From: an uncultured Ruminococcus sp.
Lineage (GTDB): Bacteria > Bacillota > Clostridia > Oscillospirales > Ruminococcaceae
DNA: 7,392 bases
Reading direction: 5' to 3'
NCBI GenBank assembly: GCA_905199285.1
Contig: CAJKFZ010000131.1
Span: forward strand, 1 to 7,392
Shown: positions 1 through 4,917 of the stretch, in pieces
How the letters are laid out: each line of letters starts with the position of its first letter
How positions within the stretch are numbered: position 1 is the first letter of the stretch
Made by a program: the position numbers and the translations under genes
Notes under the pieces: generated by a model
The model's input: only the letters and a program-made list of their open reading frames with translations
What the model was told of the DNA's origin: nothing
The model's database searches: none

Positions 1-1410
1 TATATATTTATATTCGGATGGTTTAAGCTGCCTCTTGCATTAATATCCGCAGCCGTAATATCTGCCGGACTTTATTTTGCGATGAAAAACGCTCCGAAAA
101 CAGATATATCATTTTTATGCCGGAAAAATGCTGCTGTGATTTTTGCGGTGATAGTTCTTGCTTTTTTGTGGATGTATATGTCGGGCATCGGCAAATTTGC
201 ATTTCAGAATTATGACCATATGTGGCGAAATGCAATTCTGGAGTATCTGGTTGACAAGCCATGGCCTGTTATAATCGAGGATTCTTCACCCTATTTTGAA
301 AATCCTGTGGCAATGGTATATTATTTTGCTCTCTGGCTTCCTGCTGCCTGCATAGGAAAGCTATGGGGGATTCATGCGGCTCATGTTTTTCTGTATTATT
401 GGTGTTTGATTGGAGTGCTGCTGGTATTTTACCTGATTTCGGCTTATCACAAAAAACTGTCTCCGCTGATAATACTTGCATTTATATTTTTCAGCGGACT
501 TGATGCAGTTGGCTCTTTTGTATATTCTAATTCTCCAGATTATACATGGTTTAATTCCGGACATCTTGAGCATTGGGCATTCGGATTTCAGTATTCATCT
601 ATAACAACACAGCTTTTCTGGGTGTTCAATCAGGCTATTCCTGCATGGATAATAACCCTGCTTCTGATTCACATGAAGGACAATAAATCTTTGGTATTTG
701 TCTTTTCATTCAGCCTGTTGTTCTGTACTCTTCCTGCTATAGGTATGCTGCCTATTATGGGATATTTGGCGGTAAAGCGTTTTATAGAGCTTTACGATAA
801 AAAGAAACCGTTTAAATCGAATATTCCGGTGCTTCTGCGTGATATTCTTACCTTTCAGAACGTTATTGCAGGAGGTCTTATCGGAATAACTTCAGCTTTG
901 TTCCTGAAAGCAAACAGCAGCGGTTCTACCGGACTTGAATTCACCAAGCCAAAACTTGTATTTATGTCATACATTGTATTTCTCTTTTTCGAGTGCCTTA
1001 TTTATTACATTCTCATATTCAAAAAACATGAGAAAAACGGTCTTTACTATGTCTCTCTCATAACACTGCTCATAGTTCCTCTTATAAAGGCTGGTGCAGG
1101 AATCGACTTCTGTATGCGTGCTTCAATTCCATCCCTTGTTGTGCTTTTTACATTGGTAATAGATGCCGAAATATCGCTGTTTAAAGAGAACAAACGCATA
1201 GCCGCAGCAGCGCTTGCCGCAGTTATTGCCGTTGGAGGTATAACTTCACAGCATGAAATACTACGTGCAATACAGTTTACTCCCAACAATCTTTCAAATC
1301 CCGAAGCCACTGCCGAAGCGACTCATATTGACCTTTTTGAAGACGGAATGAGAAATAATTTCTTCGGCGAATTTGAGGATTCGTTTTTCTTCAAGTATAT
1401 AGCGAAATGA
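1..1410 (+). CDS. Polytopic membrane protein, GT-C glycosyltransferase-like (5' partial)
   Basis: The frame is open from base 1, so the gene begins upstream of the window; the ATG at 82 is internal because the 27 codons before it encode another hydrophobic segment with no ribosome binding site. About 469 residues are visible, with roughly ten or more membrane-spanning stretches separated by short loops. Seen motifs include an acidic/aromatic loop after an early segment (NYDHMWRNAILEYL, then KPWPVI), a YYFALWLPAACIGKLWG segment, and a late DFCMRASIPSLVVL segment. This pattern fits the large uncharacterised GT-C-like membrane proteins that are thought to transfer sugars from lipid-linked donors outside the membrane; that role is inference from overall resemblance. 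The C terminus is soluble, aromatic and acidic (NFFGEFEDSFFFKYIAK). It is insulated from the next gene by a terminator at 1471-1501. Confidence is high that it is a real membrane protein and moderate to low on function. Confidence 0.85.
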   Translation, partial: YIFIFGWFKLPLALISAAVISAGLYFAMKNAPKTDISFLCRKNAAVIFAVIVLAFLWMYMSGIGKFAFQNYDHMWRNAILEYLVDKPWPVIIEDSSPYFENPVAMVYYFALWLPAACIGKLWGIHAAHVFLYYWCLIGVLLVFYLISAYHKKLSPLIILAFIFFSGLDAVGSFVYSNSPDYTWFNSGHLEHWAFGFQYSSITTQLFWVFNQAIPAWIITLLLIHMKDNKSLVFVFSFSLLFCTLPAIGMLPIMGYLAVKRFIELYDKKKPFKSNIPVLLRDILTFQNVIAGGLIGITSALFLKANSSGSTGLEFTKPKLVFMSYIVFLFFECLIYYILIFKKHEKNGLYYVSLITLLIVPLIKAGAGIDFCMRASIPSLVVLFTLVIDAEISLFKENKRIAAAALAAVIAVGGITSQHEILRAIQFTPNNLSNPEATAEATHIDLFEDGMRNNFFGEFEDSFFFKYIAK

Positions 1411-1470
1411 GAAATATTTGCAAAAATCTCTTAATACAATGATATCTGATAGGAAGAAAAATATATATTT

Positions 1471-1501
1471 AAGCGCTCTTCTCAAAAGGAGAGCGCTTTT
1501 T
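1471..1501 (+). terminator. Intrinsic terminator of the membrane protein gene
   Basis: The arms AAGCGCTCT (1471-1479) and AGAGCGCTT (1490-1498) are perfectly complementary. The stem can extend by a G-U and a C-G pair around a loop of about six bases, and it runs into a short T tract (1497-1501). It lies 61 bases after the stop at 1410, so it ends the upstream transcript and separates it from the reductase. The T tract is short, which is the only weakness. Confidence 0.85.
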
Positions 1502-1512
1502 GCATTTCCGCC

Positions 1513-1541
1513 TTGACCTGTATTATATCAAGAGATATACT
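1513..1541 (+). promoter_or_regulatory. Possible sigma-A promoter (distal)
   Basis: TTGACC (1513-1518) and TATACT (1536-1541) each match the sigma-A consensus at five of six positions with a 17-bp spacer. The site lies just after the upstream terminator and reads towards the reductase, so it could provide basal transcription ahead of the MerR-type promoter. The region also holds small dyads: TATATC/GATATA at 1524-1539 and TTGAC/GTCAA at 1513-1547, which could be an operator. AT-rich DNA produces such matches by chance, so the call is tentative. Confidence 0.4.
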
Positions 1542-1602
1542 CGTCAACCTATACAAAATAATGCTGCTGTCTTTATTGAAAATACAGAATTTGCAAAAAA
1601 GC

Positions 1603-1634
1603 CTTGACTTAGAGCTAACTCAAGGATGTATAAT
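1603..1634 (+). promoter_or_regulatory. MerR-type promoter and operator upstream of the reductase
   Basis: TTGACT (1604-1609) is the -35 box and TATAAT (1629-1634) a perfect -10 box, separated by 19 bp instead of the usual 17. Centred at 1613/1614 in the spacer is a 22-bp dyad (1603-1624): CTTGA and TTAG on the left mirror CTAA and TCAAG on the right, with one mismatched pair (1608/1619) and a non-complementary AG centre. A long spacer covered by a dyad is the hallmark of promoters activated by MerR-family regulators, which untwist the DNA to realign the boxes. The sequence resembles operators of the AdhR/NmlR-like aldehyde or electrophile-sensing branch; that assignment is inference. No MerR gene lies in the window. 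Transcription should start near 1641. Confidence 0.8.
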
Positions 1635-1661
1635 ATTATAAAAGAATGTTGGAGGCGTTTT

Positions 1662-1700
1662 TTGGATACAGAAAACTTCTTCACAGAGATGAACGAATAG
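1662..1700 (+). CDS. Possible 12-codon leader minigene
   Basis: GGAGG at 1651-1655 is followed after 6 nt by TTG, opening a 12-codon frame (MDTENFFTEMNE if TTG is read as Met) that ends at TAG 1698-1700. Its stop overlaps the first two bases of the AGGAGG (1699-1704) that serves the reductase. The arrangement would suit translational coupling, with ribosomes ending the peptide delivered to the reductase start. The peptide has no recognised match. The strong ribosome binding site is the only real evidence; it could also be a chance GGAGG or the relic of a longer gene. Confidence 0.3.
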   Translation: MDTENFFTEMNE

Positions 1701-1704
1701 GAGG
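1699..1704 (+). promoter_or_regulatory. Ribosome binding site of the reductase
   Basis: AGGAGG is a full Shine-Dalgarno core 10 nt before the ATG at 1715. Its first two bases are the last two of the stop codon of the possible leader minigene, so the two reading units touch. Confidence 0.8.
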
Positions 1705-1714
1705 ATATTAAAAA

Positions 1715-2845
1715 ATGATTTACAGAGATTTTCAAGGCATTAAACTTTCAGGTCTCGGACTTGGAATGATGAGACTTCCTGTTGTGGATGGAAACGATTC
1801 GATTGTTGACGAGGTCAAAGCTGCCGAAATGATCGACTATGCCATGAAAAACGGCATAAATTATTATGATACTGCATGGGGGTATCACAGCGGAAATTCG
1901 GAAATAACTGCTGGAAAGTTTTTGTCAGCATATCCGAGAGAAAACTATTATTTAGCATCTAAATTTCCTGGATATGATAACTCAAATATGCCTAAAGTCA
2001 AGGAGATATTTGAGAAACAGCTTGAAAAATGTCAGACTTCTTACTTTGATTTTTACCTCTTTCATAACGTTTATGAGGGAAATATCGATGACTATCTAAA
2101 TCCTGAATTCGGCATTCTTGATTATCTTCTGGAGCAGAAAAAGAATGGCAGGATACGCCATTTAGGTTTCTCGGCACATGGCGATTTAGACGTGATACAG
2201 CGTTTTCTTGATGCTTACGGCGAACATATGGAATTCTGTCAGCTCCAGATCAACTATATGGACTGGCATTTTCAGAACGCAAAAGAAAAAACTGAATTGA
2301 TTCAGCGATATAATATTCCTGTGTGGGTTATGGAACCTTTAAGAGGCGGAAAACTTGCAGACGCTCCGGAAAATATGAAAAAAGAAATGCTTGCAATGCG
2401 TCCTGATGAGTCGATTCCGGCGTGGGCATTCAGATTTTTACAGTCTATCGGCGCGACTATGGTTCTTTCGGGAATGTCGGATATGAAACAGCTGAAAGAA
2501 AATATCGCTGTCTGGGAAACCGACAAACCTCTTTCTCCTGAGGAATTCGACAGAATAATTGCTCTTGCCGATTACGAAACGCAAAAAGGCGGATTGCCGT
2601 GTACAGCCTGTCACTACTGCACAAGCCACTGTCCGCAGGAACTTCCTATTCCGGAACTTATTGCGCTTTACAATGAACATAAAATTACCGGCGGCGGATT
2701 TCTTGCACCTATGGCTGTTGGAAGTATGCCGCAGAATAAGCGTCCTGCAAACTGTATCGGCTGTCGAAGCTGCGAGCAGGTATGTCCGCAGCAGATCAAA
2801 ATTTCAAAGGCTATGAAAGAGTTTTCAGAAGCAATTAATATGTAA
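1715..2845 (+). CDS. Aldo/keto reductase with C-terminal 2x[4Fe-4S] ferredoxin domain
   Basis: This 376-residue cytoplasmic oxidoreductase has an AKR (beta/alpha)8 barrel at about residues 1-285 and a ferredoxin-like tail at about 290-370. The AKR catalytic tetrad is visible as D52 and Y57 (YYDTAWGYHSG), K83 (ASKFPG) and H117 (YLFHN). The tail has two classic cluster motifs: C296xxC299xxC302xxxC306P and C347xxC350xxC353xxxC357P, each with the CP ending. Family members of this Fe-S AKR branch are thought to reduce carbonyl substrates, with the clusters giving access to ferredoxin-type electrons; the substrate is unknown. The ATG at 1715 has AGGAGG at 1699-1704, a spacing of 10 nt. A MerR-type promoter (1603-1634) suggests induction by a small reactive or metal-like signal. 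The stop codon TAA abuts the inverted-repeat element at 2845-3006, and no ordinary terminator follows. Both cluster motifs and the tetrad are intact, so the enzyme looks functional. Confidence 0.95.
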   Translation: MIYRDFQGIKLSGLGLGMMRLPVVDGNDSIVDEVKAAEMIDYAMKNGINYYDTAWGYHSGNSEITAGKFLSAYPRENYYLASKFPGYDNSNMPKVKEIFEKQLEKCQTSYFDFYLFHNVYEGNIDDYLNPEFGILDYLLEQKKNGRIRHLGFSAHGDLDVIQRFLDAYGEHMEFCQLQINYMDWHFQNAKEKTELIQRYNIPVWVMEPLRGGKLADAPENMKKEMLAMRPDESIPAWAFRFLQSIGATMVLSGMSDMKQLKENIAVWETDKPLSPEEFDRIIALADYETQKGGLPCTACHYCTSHCPQELPIPELIALYNEHKITGGGFLAPMAVGSMPQNKRPANCIGCRSCEQVCPQQIKISKAMKEFSEAINM

Positions 2846-2865
2846 GAACGTGTCTTCGCAAGATA
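2845..2865 (+). repeat. Left terminal inverted repeat of the MITE-like element
   Basis: This 21-base arm begins AGAACGTGTCTTCGC and overlaps the last base of the reductase TAA stop. It pairs with 2986-3006 on the opposite strand with two mismatches. Confidence 0.75.
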
Positions 2866-2934
2866 AAGTGCACGTCTTTTCGGAAAATTTTTCCGATCGC
2901 TGCGTTGAAAATCCTTGTAAGGCGACAGCCTATC

Positions 2935-2981
2935 TGCGGATTTTCGCCTTGCCCTCAGCAAAATTAGCTCGAAAATCCGCA
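2935..2981. repeat. Perfect internal 12-bp inverted repeat
   Basis: TGCGGATTTTCG (2935-2946) and CGAAAATCCGCA (2970-2981) are exact reverse complements separated by 23 bases. The core GAAAATCC also occurs earlier in the element at 2907-2914, giving three related copies in alternating orientation. No T tract follows, so it is not a standard terminator. Confidence 0.75.
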
Positions 2982-2985
2982 CACA

Positions 2986-3006
2986 TATCTTGTGAAGACA
3001 GGTTCT
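2986..3006 (-). repeat. Right terminal inverted repeat of the MITE-like element
   Basis: This 21-base arm ends TTGTGAAGACAGGTTCT and is the mirror of 2845-2865 at 19 of 21 positions. It ends 30 bases before the start codon of the ECF S-component gene. Confidence 0.75.
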
Positions 3007-3036
3007 AAGCTCTATATCTGAAAGGAGAATTTTTTT

Positions 3037-3603
3037 ATGTCAACACTTGTAAAAACAATGGAAAAAACACGTTTGTCGGTTAAAACTCAGACAATTGCAG
3101 CTATTGCCGCAATTATCGGAGCTGTTGCAGTTCCACAGCTTTTTCACGCTATGGGAGCAGTTTCGGGACTGGGTACGGCTCTTGGCGAAACTTTTCTGCC
3201 GATGCATCTGCCGATTATCCTTGTTGGACTTCTTGCAGGTCCGTATGCAGGAGCGATCGCAGGACTTTTAGGTCCTCTTGCAAGCCATCTGATGACAGCT
3301 ATGCCGGGAGCTTTGATGCTGCCTTTTATGATGCTCGAACTTTGTGCATACGGTGCGGTCGCAGGTTTTTGCAGAAATTCAAAAATGCCGAATATTGCGA
3401 AGGTTCTTGTTGCGCAAATCGGCGGAAGAGTTATTCGTGCGGCTGCGATTCTGATCGCTGTATACTTATTAAAAAATGACAGTATAAAAATCGCTGTAAT
3501 ATGGAAAAGCATCGTTACAGGGATTCCGGGACTGCTTCTTCAGTGGAGTCTGCTGCCTCTTCTTATGTATCGTATAGAAAATAGAAAAAAGCATGAGCAG
3601 TGA
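3037..3603 (+). CDS. ECF transporter S component (substrate unknown)
   Basis: This 188-residue integral membrane protein has the size and about six hydrophobic segments expected of the substrate-binding S subunit of an energy-coupling factor importer (residues about 17-36, 54-68, 69-86, 92-111, 119-145 and 152-178). The segment with FLPMHLPIILVGLLAGPY and the following GLLGPLASHLMTAMPG are typical of the family, where S subunits capture vitamins or metal-related micronutrients and dock onto a shared EcfA-EcfA'-EcfT module. No such module lies in the window, so it would be a group II (solo) S component using a shared module encoded elsewhere. I cannot assign the substrate. The ATG at 3037 has AAAGGAG at 3021-3027. 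No upstream riboswitch or clear promoter is visible; transcription may come through the MITE-like element from the reductase. The SGNH lipoprotein gene follows after 26 nt, implying an operon. Confidence 0.88.
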   Translation: MSTLVKTMEKTRLSVKTQTIAAIAAIIGAVAVPQLFHAMGAVSGLGTALGETFLPMHLPIILVGLLAGPYAGAIAGLLGPLASHLMTAMPGALMLPFMMLELCAYGAVAGFCRNSKMPNIAKVLVAQIGGRVIRAAAILIAVYLLKNDSIKIAVIWKSIVTGIPGLLLQWSLLPLLMYRIENRKKHEQ

Positions 3604-3614
3604 TTCTGAATGAC

Positions 3615-3627
3615 ATCCTGTGAGGAT
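3615..3627 (+). promoter_or_regulatory. Small hairpin covering the SGNH gene ribosome binding site
   Basis: ATCCT (3615-3619) and AGGAT (3623-3627) are complementary across a 3-base GTG loop, and CTGA (3606-3609) with TCAG (3627-3630) could add an outer arm sharing one base. The right arm contains most of the GAGG (3622-3625) that would recruit ribosomes. It may make translation depend on ribosomes finishing the ECF gene at 3603. The stem is short, so this is tentative. Confidence 0.3.
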
Positions 3628-3629
3628 CA

Positions 3630-4871
3630 GTGAAAATAATGAGAAAAATATTATCTTTTTTAATAGCATCAGTGATAACTTGTTCTTTCGGTTCATGCGG
3701 AAAGAAAAATGAAAGCGCCATGATAAAAACTCCCGATATTACAAAAGCTGCTCCGGTTAAGTATGATGACGGAAATTTCAGCAAATATGTTTCAAATACA
3801 TATGTTGCGTCGGGGAATAATTCTCTTGTCGAAAAGGCTGAAAGCGTCACATACCGTGCATATTTTCCGGTTGAAGAATATGGCGGACTGGAATATTGTT
3901 TCTATTTCTCAAATATGGTGGATTCAACATACAGCGACGGCTCGCTTGCTCATGCCGGTCTTGCCGGAGGAGATTATACGATTGAAAGCGCATATATTGC
4001 CGACGGCGGAACAAGCGTCAATCAAGAGATAACAAACAGACAAGCTGTAACTTTTGACGGAAATGCCAAACGAAACGTATCAGCAGGGGAGACATTCTGG
4101 AGCGACGCTTTAGAGTTTGACGTTCCGGAGGAGCATTATCTTGTTTGGGAATGGACTCTTACAGGAGAAAATATTCCTGCAACTTCGGTTTCAAACCTGA
4201 CTAAGGTCGGAGCTGATCACAATGACGGCAAAGGATTGGTTTACTGCGATGATGTTCCTTTGCCGCAGCTTATAGGAGCAGACCGTCAGGTTAAATATAC
4301 TGTTTCAGCGATCGGAGATTCAATAACTCAGGGATGTCAGACAGAATTTATGGCGTATGAATACTGGGCTGCCAAAATATCACAGAAGCTGGGCAGCGAA
4401 TATAGTTTATGGAACTGCGGTCTTGGCTGGGCGAGAACGAGCGATGCGGCTTTATGCGGAGACTGGCTCCAACGAGCAGCAGCATCCGATATTGTGATCG
4501 TCGCATTTGGCACAAATGATATCATTTCAGGCGAGTTTGGAGGCGACGGCGGTAATTCTGCTGATGAAATAGACGGATATATTCGGACTGTTCTTGATTT
4601 ACTCAAAAAGGAACAATGTTCGGTGATCGTTTTCAATGCTCCGCCGGAAGATTATCGTGATAACCTTGAAGCTGTTCGTACCGAATATAATGAGAAGCTC
4701 AAATCGACCTGCGAGGAATACGGAGTTTCGTATTTTGATTTTGCCGGTCTCCTTTCTGATGAAAGCGAGCCGAGCAAAGCGTTGTATGGAGGGCATCCGA
4801 ACGGTGAAGGCGGCGAAATAGTTTCCGAGGAATTTCTTAGAATTTATAAGGATTACCTTGATATAAAATAG
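3630..4871 (+). CDS. SGNH/GDSL-family hydrolase lipoprotein
   Basis: This 413-residue protein has a lipoprotein signal peptide (basic MKIMRK, hydrophobic core, then FGSC with C23 as the lipidation site), so it should be anchored outside the cell membrane. Residues about 40-215 form a beta-rich N-terminal domain of unassigned type. The SGNH esterase domain follows at about 222-410: block I GDSIT with nucleophile S231, a block II glycine in NCGLGW, block III GTND (N296), and block V with H389 in YGGHPNGEGG. Such enzymes often remove acetyl or other acyl groups from polysaccharides; the substrate here is unknown. The odd point is that the Asp normally three residues before the His (DxxH) is Tyr386. 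Start choice: GTG at 3630 is 4 nt after GAGG (3622-3625), while the ATG at 3639 is 13 nt away, so GTG is slightly favoured; the signal peptide is intact either way. It probably shares an operon with the S component. Confidence 0.9.
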   Translation: MKIMRKILSFLIASVITCSFGSCGKKNESAMIKTPDITKAAPVKYDDGNFSKYVSNTYVASGNNSLVEKAESVTYRAYFPVEEYGGLEYCFYFSNMVDSTYSDGSLAHAGLAGGDYTIESAYIADGGTSVNQEITNRQAVTFDGNAKRNVSAGETFWSDALEFDVPEEHYLVWEWTLTGENIPATSVSNLTKVGADHNDGKGLVYCDDVPLPQLIGADRQVKYTVSAIGDSITQGCQTEFMAYEYWAAKISQKLGSEYSLWNCGLGWARTSDAALCGDWLQRAAASDIVIVAFGTNDIISGEFGGDGGNSADEIDGYIRTVLDLLKKEQCSVIVFNAPPEDYRDNLEAVRTEYNEKLKSTCEEYGVSYFDFAGLLSDESEPSKALYGGHPNGEGGEIVSEEFLRIYKDYLDIK

Positions 4872-4917
4872 AAAAAATGCACATATCCTCTTTTTATGAG
4901 AGATATGTGCATTTTTT
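4872..4917. terminator. Bidirectional terminator between convergent genes
   Basis: Positions 4872-4887 and 4902-4917 are perfectly complementary over 16 bp (core TGCACATATC/GATATGTGCA flanked by A and T runs), and three more pairs can form inside a one-base bulge. On the + strand the right arm ends in a T run (4912-4918); on the - strand the A run at 4872-4877 becomes a T run. It therefore can end both the SGNH transcript (stop at 4871) and the dockerin-CotH transcript, whose TAA stop (4917-4919) overlaps the hairpin base. Confidence 0.92.

Larger units (their letters stand above)
2845..3006. repeat. MITE-like non-coding element with terminal inverted repeats
   Basis: The 21-base ends (2845-2865 and 2986-3006) are inverted copies matching at 19 of 21 positions, differing at the 6th and 14th. 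The 162-bp body contains no plausible ORF but has further symmetry: a TCGGAAA/TTTCCGA hairpin (2880-2896), a perfect 12-bp inverted repeat (2935-2946 with 2970-2981), and AAGGCG/CGCCTT. Small size, matched ends, no coding and dense internal palindromes are the form of miniature inverted-repeat transposable elements. The left flank is TA and the right end can be read as TA if one base is shifted, compatible with but not proof of a TA target duplication (IS630/Tc1-mariner type). It starts on the last base of the reductase stop and ends 30 bases before the ECF gene, so transcripts crossing it would fold into a long hairpin. A structured RNA is the alternative. Confidence 0.7.

Noticed and set aside
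1524..1548. Minus-strand promoter TTGACG...TATAAT in the same dyad region
   Set aside because: The spacer is only 14 bp, too short, and no gene lies downstream on that strand before the terminator.
1561..1641. 26-codon ATG ORF running through the MerR-type promoter
   Set aside because: No ribosome binding site precedes it, and its bases are explained by the -35, dyad and -10 of the promoter, whose transcript begins after it.
2880..2896. Terminator of the reductase gene at the TCGGAAA/TTTCCGA hairpin
   Set aside because: The T run is inside the stem and none follows the hairpin, so it lacks the form of an intrinsic terminator.
2668..2982. 104-codon - strand ORF across the reductase end and the inverted-repeat element
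   Set aside because: Two thirds is antisense to the ferredoxin domain and the rest is the palindromic element; no ribosome binding site or family resemblance.
2846..3036. Riboswitch upstream of the ECF S component
   Set aside because: Vitamin riboswitches are common before such genes, but I see no TPP, cobalamin, FMN or folate-type conserved cores; the symmetry is that of an inverted-repeat element with matched ends.
3144..3512. 122-codon - strand ORF opposite the ECF gene
   Set aside because: It is a shadow of the S-component coding frame; composition mirrors the membrane protein and there is no start signal.
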